Source of the DNA: Bacteroidales bacterium | Lineage (GTDB): Bacteria; Bacteroidota; Bacteroidia; Bacteroidales; GCA-2748055 | Assembly (NCBI GenBank): GCA_023138875.1 | Contig: JAGLOO010000015.1 | Coordinates: 124,001 to 188,000, forward strand | Reading direction: 5' to 3' | Length of the DNA stretch: 64,000 nucleotides | Part shown: positions 16,271-25,681 of the stretch, piece after piece | How positions within the stretch are numbered: the stretch's first letter is position 1 | How the letters are laid out: each line of letters opens with the position of its first letter | Made by a program: the position numbers and the translations under genes | The notes under the pieces: generated by a model | What the model was told of the DNA's origin: nothing | Seen by the model: only the letters and a program-made list of their open reading frames with translations | The model's database searches: none

Positions 16271-18949
16271 TTGCTTTTTCGGAATGCCATATACAGGGTA
16301 GTTATAACTCTTTTTTTCTGCGGCTTGGTCTCCTGCAGCGTGGAAAAGAACACCTCTTTGAGTAGAAATTTCCATAACCTTACTTCCCATTATAATATCT
16401 ACTATAATGGGTATGAAAGTTATAGCAGAGGAGTGGAGAAAGGCAGGATGAGCATAAAGAATGATTATAACAGAATCCTTGATATTTTTCTATATGAGGA
16501 TGAGTCGGTGAATTCGGCGGTCGCCGGAGATATGAAACGGGCCATCGATAAAGCCACTAAAGTAATCACTTTTCATTCCATCACAGCCAAGCCGAAGGTG
16601 AAAGAGGGGAACCAATCGGCCAAAGACAAGGCCTTTTTCGAAAAAAGTGAGTATAACAAATGGGTAGATGATTGCTACATGCTTATGGGGAAGGCCTATA
16701 TGTACCAGGGTGAATTCTTTCTGGCGGCAGAGACATTCAAACATGTGTTGGTTACATTTCCTGATGAGGAAATCCGTTTCCTGGCAATGACCTGGCTGGC
16801 CCGGGCATATATCATGATTGGCGAGATGAGAGAAGCAGAACGGATCCTCATGGTGCTGGCTGACGAAAGTATGTTTCCTGAAGAATACCTGGAGCCTTAC
16901 CATACTACCAGGACGCAATACCACATCAAATTGGAAGCGTACACCGCAGCAGCAGAACATCTCGAAATGGCATTAGCACAGAAGGGTATTGAAAAGGATG
17001 AGAAAATAAGGTATTCTTATATTCTTGCCCAGCTCTATGAAGAAACCGGCCAGAATAACCTGGCACTGGAAAATTATATGCGGGTTACCCGGTATAATCC
17101 GTCCTATGAGATGGCCTTCAATGCAAAGGTGAGCATGGCAGAGGTATACGAATCGGGAAGTACCAGCAGTGAGGATCTGAAGAAACTGCTGACGAAGATG
17201 CTCCGGGACAGCAAAAACAAGGAGTATAAGGACCAGATCTATTTTGCACTGGGGAACATAGCATTTGAGGAAGGCAATAAGGAACAGGCCATTGAGTACT
17301 ACCAGCTGTCGGTCTCATCCAGTCTCCAGAATCAATACCAGAAAGGATATTCCTCCCTCACCCTGGCTGAAATTTATTATAAAGAGCCTGATTATATTCT
17401 CTCGGCAGCGTATTATGATTCAGCTGTATCGTTCCTTAATAAGGACTATCCCGGGTATGCCGGACTTACCTCACTATCGGCAAGCCTGAACGGACTGGTT
17501 TATAACGTCGGCCTGTTCGAGCTTGAGGACAGTGTCCAGATACTGGCCGGACTGCCTGAAGAGGAGCGACTGGCAATCATTGACGGGATCATCGAGCAGG
17601 TGAGGCAGGAGGAGGAAGAAGCAAGGCTGGCAGAACAGCAGGCCATGCAGGATTTGGCGTTCAACCAGTCCATGTTGTATGATAACAAACAAACCGGGGG
17701 AAGAGCGGGTGAACAGCAGGGAGGACAATGGTATTTCTATAACCTGAATGCCAAAAGTTTTGGTCAGCCCGAATTCAGGATGAAATGGGGAGAACGAAAC
17801 CTGGAAGATAACTGGCGGAGAAAAAACAAGCAAAGCATTGCAGAACTTACGGGAGGCGAGAGTGTAGCGGGTGACAGTGTGAACGGAGGCAGTGGCCCTG
17901 CAATCTTCGATAATAAATCCCGGGAGTACTACCTGATCAATATCCCCCTTAATGATTCGGCCATGGAGCAGTCACACCTGAGGCTGGAAAATGCGCTTTT
18001 TAACATGGGTGTCATTTATAAAGAGAATCTGCTGGATTACCATGAATCAATCAACTTCTTTGAAGAATTGCTGACAAGGTATCCGGATGGGAGGTACCCT
18101 GCCCCCACCATGTATAGCCTGCACGATCTGAATAATACCATTCAGAAACCCGAAACGGCTGCCTATTATAAGGCCCGGTTGCTGGCAAAGTACCCTGATT
18201 CGCATTATTCAAAATTACTGAACAATCCAAATTATATCCAGGAGCTGGAAGAAGAGGAACAGAAGGTTGTCAGGGTATATGAACAGGTGTACGAAAAGTA
18301 TTCCCGGAAGGATTATACTTCGGTAATTGTCGATGCTGACAGTGCCATTGAACGATTTGAGGGTGATCCGCTTATACCTAAGTTCAAGTATATTAAAGCG
18401 CTATCGGTGGGAGCTTTCAGTGGAAAAGAGGAAATGAAAGAAGAACTCGATTCGTTGATCGCTCAGCATCCGTCCACCGAGGAGAGTATCCAGGCCCAGG
18501 AGATCATCGATTACATGTATGTGGCTTTCCCGGTCATCAAGGAGGCCGATCAGGCCAGGGAAGCAGAAGAGATCTATACTCTTTTTGATCCCGAACAGGA
18601 ACACCACTTCCTGATTGCTTTACATTCGGGTGAAAATGTGAACCAGGTGAGTTTTGACCTGTTAAACTATAACCTGGATCATTTCAATCAGTATGATCTG
18701 AATATCGAGAGGGTTGAACTGACAGATTCATATAACATGCTGGCGGTTGTGACATTTACAAATTCTGAAGGAGCAATGAGATATATGCAGGTGATAGAGG
18801 AAAATCGCGATGAAATCCTGGCCGGCATCCCTTCCTCTCAATACCGGATGATGATCATATCACTGGATAACTTCGATATCCTATCAGAACAGAAGGTGTT
18901 TAATCCCTATTACCTTTTTTATCTTAATCACTATTTGAACGAAGAATAA
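16271..18949 (+). CDS. porW: PorW/SprE-type TPR lipoprotein of the type IX secretion system
   Basis: A large (892-residue) lipoprotein with a signal ending in FFCGLVSC. The conserved opening NLTSHYNIYYNGYESY is followed by many TPR units to about residue 720 and a mixed C-terminal domain. This layout fits PorW/SprE, the outer-membrane lipoprotein needed for type IX secretion. No ATG precedes the lipobox. I chose TTG at 16271 because it gives a compact signal (MLFRNAIYRVVITLFF); TTG at 16241 is possible but lies in a hairpin. The stop overlaps the porX ATG by one base, supporting coupling with the response regulator. Confidence 0.88.
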   Translation: MLFRNAIYRVVITLFFCGLVSCSVEKNTSLSRNFHNLTSHYNIYYNGYESYSRGVEKGRMSIKNDYNRILDIFLYEDESVNSAVAGDMKRAIDKATKVITFHSITAKPKVKEGNQSAKDKAFFEKSEYNKWVDDCYMLMGKAYMYQGEFFLAAETFKHVLVTFPDEEIRFLAMTWLARAYIMIGEMREAERILMVLADESMFPEEYLEPYHTTRTQYHIKLEAYTAAAEHLEMALAQKGIEKDEKIRYSYILAQLYEETGQNNLALENYMRVTRYNPSYEMAFNAKVSMAEVYESGSTSSEDLKKLLTKMLRDSKNKEYKDQIYFALGNIAFEEGNKEQAIEYYQLSVSSSLQNQYQKGYSSLTLAEIYYKEPDYILSAAYYDSAVSFLNKDYPGYAGLTSLSASLNGLVYNVGLFELEDSVQILAGLPEEERLAIIDGIIEQVRQEEEEARLAEQQAMQDLAFNQSMLYDNKQTGGRAGEQQGGQWYFYNLNAKSFGQPEFRMKWGERNLEDNWRRKNKQSIAELTGGESVAGDSVNGGSGPAIFDNKSREYYLINIPLNDSAMEQSHLRLENALFNMGVIYKENLLDYHESINFFEELLTRYPDGRYPAPTMYSLHDLNNTIQKPETAAYYKARLLAKYPDSHYSKLLNNPNYIQELEEEEQKVVRVYEQVYEKYSRKDYTSVIVDADSAIERFEGDPLIPKFKYIKALSVGAFSGKEEMKEELDSLIAQHPSTEESIQAQEIIDYMYVAFPVIKEADQAREAEEIYTLFDPEQEHHFLIALHSGENVNQVSFDLLNYNLDHFNQYDLNIERVELTDSYNMLAVVTFTNSEGAMRYMQVIEENRDEILAGIPSSQYRMMIISLDNFDILSEQKVFNPYYLFYLNHYLNEE

Positions 18950-20505
18950 TGGGAAGGCAGATACATATCTTATGGACGGACGATGAAATTGATCTTCTGA
19001 AACCCTATATCCTGTTCCTGGAGGAAAAGGATTATAAGGTCACCACCGCGGCCAACGGAGCAGATGCCCTCAGGCTGGTGGAGGAAAACGATTTTGACCT
19101 TATTTTCCTGGACGAGAACATGCCCGGTATATCGGGATTGGAAACCCTTGAAAAGATCAAGAGCATCACCCCTTCCACTCCGGTGGTCATGATCACCAAA
19201 AATGAGGAAGAGGATATTATGGATGAAGCCCTGGGCAGCAAGATCTCGGACTATCTGATAAAACCGGTGAATCCCAAGCAGATCCTTCTTACCATAAAAA
19301 AGAATATCGACACCAAACGCCTGGTAACAGAGAAGACCACCTCCAGCTATCAAGCACAGTTCAACCAGATCAGTATGCAGATCAATACCGCTAACAGTTT
19401 CCAGGAATGGGTGGAGATCTATACCCGGCTGGTCTACTGGGAAAGAGAACTTGAAACCAGCAGTACCGAAGGAATGGAAGATGTCCTCAGGCTTCAGAAA
19501 ACCGAAGCCAACAAAGAATTTTCACGTTTTATACGTACCCATTATACCGGTTGGTTTTCGCGAACTGCATCCGATGCACCGTTGATGTCTGCCAATCTTT
19601 TCAATCGCAAGGTATTCCCCCTGCTCGAACAGGGTAAGGTAATGGTTGTGATTATTGATAACCTGCGGTATGATCAGTGGAAGATCATTGAACAGGAGAT
19701 CGGTGATCTGTTCAGGACCGATGAGGAGACAGTTTTTTCAAGCATCCTACCTACATCAACCCAGTATGCAAGGAATGCCATATTCGCCGGATTGATGCCC
19801 CTTGAGATCCAGAAGCGCTATCCAAGGTTATGGATCGAAGAGTCGGATGAAGGGAGTAAAAATGCATTCGAGGAGGAGCTGTGTCGTGCTCAGATGCAAC
19901 GGCTCGGGATCAGTTGCTCGTTTAATTATGAAAAGATAACCAATCAGCGAACAGGAAAGAAATTGGTGGAGAATTACCGCGATCTGCTCAATTTCGATCT
20001 GAATATCCTGGTTTATAATTTCGTGGATATGCTTTCCCATGCCCGTACGGAAATGGAGATGATCAGGGAGCTGGCCTTTGATGAATCTTCCTACCGGTCG
20101 CTGATCCACAGCTGGTTTCAGCATTCATACCTGTACGACCTGCTCAAACATCTGACTCAGCATGATTTCAAACTGGTGATCACCACAGACCACGGAGCTG
20201 TCAGGGTAAGTAATCCGGTGAAGGTGATCGGAGACAGGAATACCTCGACCAATCTCAGGTACAAACAGGGCAAAAACCTGAATTACAATAAAAAGGAGGT
20301 GTATGAAGTACATCATCCGGAGGAGGTGTATCTGCCCAGAACCAATATAAGTACCAGCTATATCTTTGCCATGAATAATGATTTTATGGTTTATCCTAAC
20401 AACTACAACCACTTTGTGAATTTGTACAGGAACACTTTCCAGCATGGTGGGATCTCCATGGAAGAAATGTTAATACCCCTCTCCATTCTATCTCCTGTCA
20501 GGTAA
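18949..20505 (+). CDS. porX: PorX response regulator with PglZ phosphatase-like domain
   Basis: This 518-residue protein joins a receiver domain (residues 1-125, phospho-acceptor Asp55 in LIFLDENMPG, Lys in IKPVNP) to a central helical linker and a C-terminal PglZ/alkaline-phosphatase-fold domain. Metal-ligand stretches are visible as VVIIDNLRYDQW, LPTSTQYARNAIF and ITTDHGAVRVS. PorX controls type IX secretion, and its PglZ domain acts on oligonucleotides. Direct linkage to porW by a one-base overlap and to tsaE and ald downstream is the conserved Bacteroidota order. No porY kinase is in the window. Confidence 0.95.
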   Translation: MGRQIHILWTDDEIDLLKPYILFLEEKDYKVTTAANGADALRLVEENDFDLIFLDENMPGISGLETLEKIKSITPSTPVVMITKNEEEDIMDEALGSKISDYLIKPVNPKQILLTIKKNIDTKRLVTEKTTSSYQAQFNQISMQINTANSFQEWVEIYTRLVYWERELETSSTEGMEDVLRLQKTEANKEFSRFIRTHYTGWFSRTASDAPLMSANLFNRKVFPLLEQGKVMVVIIDNLRYDQWKIIEQEIGDLFRTDEETVFSSILPTSTQYARNAIFAGLMPLEIQKRYPRLWIEESDEGSKNAFEEELCRAQMQRLGISCSFNYEKITNQRTGKKLVENYRDLLNFDLNILVYNFVDMLSHARTEMEMIRELAFDESSYRSLIHSWFQHSYLYDLLKHLTQHDFKLVITTDHGAVRVSNPVKVIGDRNTSTNLRYKQGKNLNYNKKEVYEVHHPEEVYLPRTNISTSYIFAMNNDFMVYPNNYNHFVNLYRNTFQHGGISMEEMLIPLSILSPVR

Positions 20506-20508
20506 AGT

Positions 20509-20922
20509 ATGAGAACCATTACCATTCCCTCATTGGGCCAGATTGACGCTGCTGCTGTGGCTTTTTTAAAGGCAACGGGTGAGACCCCGGTCATTGCTTT
20601 TTCAGGTGAACTGGGAGCGGGCAAAACCACTTTTATTCAGGCACTATGCAGGGCGTTGGGGGTAACCGCAGAAGTGAACAGTCCTACTTTTTCGCTTATT
20701 AATGAGTATTTTGCGCCCGACGGCACATCTATTTTTCATATTGACCTGTACAGGATTGAAGATCCCGATGAATTGTTCGACCTTGGATATGAAGAGTATT
20801 TCTATTCTGGAGCCCGTTGTCTCATTGAGTGGCCTGAAAAAGCCAGTCATTTAATACCGGAGGATGCCCTGATTGTCAGGATCGTTGTGGGTACAGATGG
20901 TTCCAGGGAAATAAGGTATTAA
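20509..20922 (+). CDS. tsaE: tRNA threonylcarbamoyladenosine biosynthesis ATPase TsaE
   Basis: A 137-residue P-loop ATPase with Walker A FSGELGAGKTTF near residue 35, SPTFSLINEY and the HIDLYRI segment. TsaE assists TsaB and TsaD in making the universal t6A37 modification of tRNA. Length is normal. It begins 3 bases after the porX stop and is probably in the same transcript. Confidence 0.95.
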   Translation: MRTITIPSLGQIDAAAVAFLKATGETPVIAFSGELGAGKTTFIQALCRALGVTAEVNSPTFSLINEYFAPDGTSIFHIDLYRIEDPDELFDLGYEEYFYSGARCLIEWPEKASHLIPEDALIVRIVVGTDGSREIRY

Positions 20923-20943
20923 TCCCCGGCTTTATAAAATATC

Positions 20944-20973
20944 TTGACTTTACTTCCTAATTGTGTAATTTTA
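20944..20973 (+). promoter_or_regulatory. Candidate promoter for alanine dehydrogenase
   Basis: TTG at 20944-20946 and TAATTTTA at 20966-20973 are spaced by 19 bases, close to the Bacteroidota consensus. It lies in the 75-base gap after tsaE and 24 bases before the ald ATG. Confidence 0.5.
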
Positions 20974-20997
20974 GGCTACCCTAATACAATTATTACG

Positions 20998-22221
20998 ATG
21001 GAAAAATCCGGATCATCCTCTTTCAACATCCGCATGGAGGGATTGATGCCTCAGGAAGAGATGCTTGAGGTGGGAAATAAGCAGAAGCAGTTGAAGATTG
21101 GGATCCCTTCCGAAGAACATGAAGTAGAAAGCCGTGTTCCCATTACCCCCGAAGCTGTTGAAATTCTCACCGGGCATGGTCACGAGGTTATCCTTGAAGC
21201 AGGTGCAGGAAAGGCGGCCAATTACCTGGATACGGACTATTCAGAACGGGGCGGGATCATTACCGAAAACCGGCAGGAAGTCTTCGGAGGGTGCGACATC
21301 CTCCTGAAGATCAGTCCGCCTGAAATTGAAGAAATTGGGTGGATGAAAGAGCGCCAGACACTGCTGTCCTCTTTCCAGATCTTCACCCACAGTGATGAGA
21401 AGTACATCAGGAGCCTGATGCAAAAGAAGGTTACCGCCATTGCATTTGAAAAGATACAGGATGAACACGGGTGTTATCCTGCAGTGAGAAGCATGAGTGC
21501 CATAGCAGGAACCACCAGTATGCTGATTGCAGCAGAATACTTAAGCAACGTGAGAGGTGGCAAGGGTGTTATGCTGGGTAGTGTCACAGGGATTACGCCC
21601 ACAGAGGTAGTGATCCTGGGTGCAGGTACGGTGGCAGAATATGCAGTAAGGGCAGCCATGGGTGTTGGATCGGAGGTGAAAGTTTTCGATCATTCCATTC
21701 ACCGGCTTCGACGACTTCAGAATGCGGTGGGTCAGATGATCCCTACCTCCATATTTCATCCCAAAGTTATCCTGAAGGCCCTCAGGTCTGCCGATGTGTT
21801 GATCGGCGCTATCCGAAGGGATGAAAAGCAACAGCCTTTCTTCATTACTGAAGAGATGATCAAGGAGATGAAAAAGGGATCGGTGGTGATTGACATTAGT
21901 ATTGACAGGGGTGGATGCATAGAGACTTCCGAGATAAGGACACAGGTAGACCCAGTGTTTGTAAAACACGGGGTCATTCATTATTGTGTTCCCAACATTC
22001 CATCCCGGGTGTCGCGGACTGCATCCATTGCCATCAGCAATGTATTTGCACCCCTGATTCTGGGAATGGGTGAACATGGAGGCATGGGAAAACACCTCAA
22101 AGTGAATGTGGGTCTCCGACATGGTGTATATGTTTATAACGGGATCCTGACCAATGAAGCCATTGGCCAGCGTTTTGGCATCCCGTCGAAGGATATTGAT
22201 TTGTTGATGGCAGCATTTTAG
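20998..22221 (+). CDS. ald: Alanine dehydrogenase
   Basis: This 407-residue protein belongs to the alanine dehydrogenase/pyridine nucleotide transhydrogenase family. It has an N-terminal catalytic domain (KIGIPSEEHEVESRVPITPEA) and a Rossmann fold (VILGAGTVAEYAVRAAMG). The enzyme interconverts alanine with pyruvate and ammonia using NAD. The ATG at 20998 is chosen because upstream in-frame codons overlap the candidate promoter. Residues 1-35 are an extension common in bacteroidotal homologues following tsaE. Confidence 0.88.
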   Translation: MEKSGSSSFNIRMEGLMPQEEMLEVGNKQKQLKIGIPSEEHEVESRVPITPEAVEILTGHGHEVILEAGAGKAANYLDTDYSERGGIITENRQEVFGGCDILLKISPPEIEEIGWMKERQTLLSSFQIFTHSDEKYIRSLMQKKVTAIAFEKIQDEHGCYPAVRSMSAIAGTTSMLIAAEYLSNVRGGKGVMLGSVTGITPTEVVILGAGTVAEYAVRAAMGVGSEVKVFDHSIHRLRRLQNAVGQMIPTSIFHPKVILKALRSADVLIGAIRRDEKQQPFFITEEMIKEMKKGSVVIDISIDRGGCIETSEIRTQVDPVFVKHGVIHYCVPNIPSRVSRTASIAISNVFAPLILGMGEHGGMGKHLKVNVGLRHGVYVYNGILTNEAIGQRFGIPSKDIDLLMAAF

Positions 22222-22232
22222 ATTTTATACAG

Positions 22233-22793
22233 ATGGGACGGAATATGATCAGATTTATGGTGGCGATGTTCCTGGTGTTTGGCCAGGGCGCATGTGATGG
22301 ACTGAAAGGCCCTGATAAAACCGGCGAGATCCGCCTGAGCTCCCAATTATTTGGAACCGAAAGTTATTACTTGTTCGGTTATTCTTATGATGATGGCGAG
22401 TCATACAAGTACCCCTATCGGGGGGAGCCTGTTCCGGATATTATCAACGAAGGATTTCTGGTTATTGAAGGGGGTGGTCTGGTATCATTGCCAGGCTTTA
22501 ATACCCCGGAGTTTGTGAATGGGTTTGCACTGGCGGGAGAGTTTGAGTCGCTGGAAGGTGCCCGCGGCTTTTATAAGAATTACAGGGAAGTTGAGAATGA
22601 TCTGCAGTTTGAGACTGTCAGTGATACGGTGGAGCTATACCAGGTGTGGGTGCAGAAAACAGCAGACGATAATTATGTGAAATTGTTAATCAAAGAGATA
22701 CAAACCTACGAGGCGGAGTCCGGGAAAATGTACAATGAAGTCACCCTGGAATATACCTACCAGCCCGACGGCTCCACAACTTTTCCCGGTTGA
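22233..22793 (+). CDS. Putative lipoprotein of unknown function
   Basis: A 186-residue protein with a short hydrophobic N-terminus and a likely lipobox (GQGAC, Cys21). The mature part is acidic and beta-rich (ESYYLFGYSYDDGESYKYPY, NDLQFETVSDTVELYQVWVQ). I do not recognise the family. It starts 11 bases after ald and is followed 32 bases later by the symporter gene, so it probably belongs to the same transcript. A start at the second ATG (22245) is equally possible. Confidence 0.65.
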   Translation: MGRNMIRFMVAMFLVFGQGACDGLKGPDKTGEIRLSSQLFGTESYYLFGYSYDDGESYKYPYRGEPVPDIINEGFLVIEGGGLVSLPGFNTPEFVNGFALAGEFESLEGARGFYKNYREVENDLQFETVSDTVELYQVWVQKTADDNYVKLLIKEIQTYEAESGKMYNEVTLEYTYQPDGSTTFPG

Positions 22794-22825
22794 TCGGGGT
22801 TGATCGATTTTTTCTATATTAAGGC

Positions 22826-24259
22826 ATGAATTTCGCGCTCATTGGTTTTGTTTTTTACCTGGTGGTGATACTGGTGGTCGGATTCATTACCTATTCCAGA
22901 AATAAATCACATAAAGACTTTTTTATTGCGGGTCGAAAGCTGAATCCCTGGGTGGTTGCATTTTCAGAGAGGGCTTCCGGGGAGAGTGCCTGGTTATTGC
23001 TGGGATTGCCCGGTGCTGCTTTTGCTTCCGGCTTGCTCGAATTCTGGACGGCTCTCGGTTGTGTGACAGGGATCATTTTTTACTGGTTCTTTATTGCCAG
23101 AGCCCTGCGCGAAGAGACAGAACGACTTGAGGCCATTACCCTCCCAACCTTTCTTGCCGCCAGGTTCGAAAAGGGACAATCTGTAATCAGGGTGCTGGCC
23201 ACCTTTATCATCATCTTTTTCTTCATCTTCTACCTGTCAGCCCAGTTTAACGGAGCAGGAAAGATTCTGAACGTAACGTTTGGATTGGACCAGACCACCG
23301 GTATGATTATCGGCGCAATGGTGATCATCTTTTACACCATGATGGGTGGTTTTTTTGCGGTGGCCTGGACCGATATGGTCCAGGGGATCATTATGATCGG
23401 CACCCTGGTGGTGCTTCCGGTAGTTGGACTATTGGAATTGAAAGAAATGGGTGAGGGTACAAAGCCGCTGGCTAACCTTGTAGCACAGGAAGGGCACCCG
23501 TTGATTTCTTTTACCGGGGGTAAAACCGGATGGGCAGCAGCAGCCTTGATCATCAGCGGTCTGAGCTGGGCGCTGGGATACATGGGACAGCCTCATCTGC
23601 TCACCAGGTTCATGGCCATCAGGAATGCCGGGCAGATCAGGATTTCCCGCCGGATAGCCATTGCGTGGATAATACCGGCCTTTTCAGGTGCGTTGATCAT
23701 TGGCCTGATAGGCGCGGGCCTTTACGGACAGGGAATGTTCGACGATATTGAAAAGGTGATGCCATATATGGCCAACGAACTTCTGCCGGCCTGGCTGGCC
23801 GGAATAATAGTCAGCGGAGCCATTGCAGCGATGATGTCCACAGCTGACAGCCAGTTGCTGGTAATAAGCTCTTCCATCATTGAGGATTTCTTTCACCGGA
23901 CCCTGGGCAGGGACCCGGGAGATGCCTCATTGCTGAAGGCCAGCCGGATCATTACCATTGTGGTGGGGTTGATTGGTTTCCTGATAGCCTTAACCTCCGA
24001 TAAACTCATTTTCTCAATGGTATCCTACGCCTGGGCAGGCCTTGGATCCTCCTTTGGTCCGGTCATCCTGCTAATACTCATATGGAAAAAAGTAACCTAC
24101 CAGGGTGTCATTGCGGGATTGGTTACCGGGTTTGCAACGACCGTAATCTGGTCCGAAATCACCGTACTCGATGCTGTGATCAGTGTCAGGTTTGTCTCCT
24201 GGGTCCTGGCATTCATGGCTGTCTGGCTGGCGAGCAGGATCACCCGTAATAAAACTTGA
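22826..24259 (+). CDS. Sodium/proline-type symporter (SSS family)
   Basis: The 477-residue membrane protein has about 13 hydrophobic segments and the opening seen in PutP-like sodium/solute symporters (SRNKSHKDFFIAGRKLNPWV, ERASGESAWLLLGLPG). The sodium-site region MMSTADSQLLVISSS is also present. The substrate is most likely proline or another amino acid, judged by overall likeness to PutP; specificity is inference. It lies between a lipoprotein gene and waaA on the same strand. Confidence 0.9.
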   Translation: MNFALIGFVFYLVVILVVGFITYSRNKSHKDFFIAGRKLNPWVVAFSERASGESAWLLLGLPGAAFASGLLEFWTALGCVTGIIFYWFFIARALREETERLEAITLPTFLAARFEKGQSVIRVLATFIIIFFFIFYLSAQFNGAGKILNVTFGLDQTTGMIIGAMVIIFYTMMGGFFAVAWTDMVQGIIMIGTLVVLPVVGLLELKEMGEGTKPLANLVAQEGHPLISFTGGKTGWAAAALIISGLSWALGYMGQPHLLTRFMAIRNAGQIRISRRIAIAWIIPAFSGALIIGLIGAGLYGQGMFDDIEKVMPYMANELLPAWLAGIIVSGAIAAMMSTADSQLLVISSSIIEDFFHRTLGRDPGDASLLKASRIITIVVGLIGFLIALTSDKLIFSMVSYAWAGLGSSFGPVILLILIWKKVTYQGVIAGLVTGFATTVIWSEITVLDAVISVRFVSWVLAFMAVWLASRITRNKT

Positions 24260-24274
24260 ATTGGTTTATCATTT

Positions 24275-25522
24275 ATGAGGATATTTTATAATATAGGGAT
24301 CAGGTTGTACTGGATGGCGGCATGGATTGTGTCCCCATGGAACCATAAAGCGAAATTATGGCTGAAAGGCAGAAAGGGATGGCACAAAGAGCTATGTCAG
24401 CGGATGGGGCAGGAGGACCGTGTCATTTGGTTTCATTGCGCCTCCCTGGGAGAGTTTGAGCAGGGCAGACCCATTATCGAAGCGTTCCGTCAGCAGTTTC
24501 CCGGCCACAAAATCCTGCTTACCTTTTTTTCCCCGTCAGGATATGAAAAGCGAAAGAACTTCGAAGGGGCAGACCATGTAATGTACCTCCCGCTGGATAC
24601 AGGGAAAAATGCCCGCCTCATGATGGAAACCCTTCCCGTGGAAATGGCTGTCTTTATTAAATATGAATTCTGGTACCACTTTTTGCACAGCTTGAAAAAG
24701 CATGATATTCCTATTTTCCTGGCCTCGGGGAAGTTCCGGCCGGGCCAGGTATTTTTCAAATGGTATGGCGGATGGTACAGGAAGTTTCTGGATTGTTTTA
24801 CACATATTTTCGTGCAGAATGAGGATTCGAAAAAGCTCCTTGAACAGGTCGGCATTGCACGGGTTACCGTAGCAGGAGATACAAGGTTTGACAGGGTTCG
24901 GCAGGTAGTCGCAACTGATTATAACAATGAAGCCCTTGAAGCATTTGCACGGGGATCGAAGGTTATTGTTGCGGGCAGTACATGGGAGAGGGATGAGCAA
25001 ATCCTTGAACATGCCTATAGAAAACTTCCTGACCATACCAAGTGGATCATCGCCCCCCATGAATTGTCAGACGCCCACATCCTGCGCTTAAGAAAACGGT
25101 TTCCTGCAAGTGTGCTATTTACCGAGATGAAACAGGAATTGCCACCCGGTACCAGGGTTGTGATTGTCGATACCATCGGACAGCTTTCCTATCTCTACAG
25201 GTATGGTAACCTTGCTTATATCGGGGGCGGATTTGGCAAAGGGATACACAATATTCTGGAGGCGGCCACCTATGGACTCCCCGTTATATTTGGTCCCACA
25301 TACCAAAAGTTTTCCGAGGCGGTTGAGCTTACCGGGATCGGTGGCGCCTTCCCGGTTCAGGACCAATATGAGCTTTTATCCACCATTCATCAACAATTGG
25401 AAAATCCGGACCTGTTGAAAACCTCATCGGAGATCGCCGGAAAGTACGTACAGGAAAGGGTTGGAGCGACTTCGGTCATCATGGAAGGAGTGTGTAAAAA
25501 ATCAGAAGTTAATATGCTGTAG
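24275..25522 (+). CDS. waaA: 3-deoxy-D-manno-octulosonic acid transferase
   Basis: The 415-residue GT30 enzyme adds Kdo from CMP-Kdo to lipid A precursor at the inner membrane. Seen features are an N-terminal membrane anchor, the catalytic-glutamate motif HCASLGEFEQGRP, GDTRFDRV, and the C-terminal GGGFGKGIHNILEAATYGLPVIFGP. Length is normal. It starts 15 bases after the symporter gene and ends this plus-strand run. Confidence 0.95.
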   Translation: MRIFYNIGIRLYWMAAWIVSPWNHKAKLWLKGRKGWHKELCQRMGQEDRVIWFHCASLGEFEQGRPIIEAFRQQFPGHKILLTFFSPSGYEKRKNFEGADHVMYLPLDTGKNARLMMETLPVEMAVFIKYEFWYHFLHSLKKHDIPIFLASGKFRPGQVFFKWYGGWYRKFLDCFTHIFVQNEDSKKLLEQVGIARVTVAGDTRFDRVRQVVATDYNNEALEAFARGSKVIVAGSTWERDEQILEHAYRKLPDHTKWIIAPHELSDAHILRLRKRFPASVLFTEMKQELPPGTRVVIVDTIGQLSYLYRYGNLAYIGGGFGKGIHNILEAATYGLPVIFGPTYQKFSEAVELTGIGGAFPVQDQYELLSTIHQQLENPDLLKTSSEIAGKYVQERVGATSVIMEGVCKKSEVNML

Positions 25523-25681
25523 AGTTTCTTTCCGGGCGGGGATTTCTTCATATTTTTGGGGTACTTGCTTGGAATATGAACAATCACAATAATTTTTTAA
25601 TATTTCCTTAAAGGTTTCTTAATGTTTCCGAAGTTGACTATACATAATTTCGCAGCTAACCTATATTTACTAAAAACAAAA

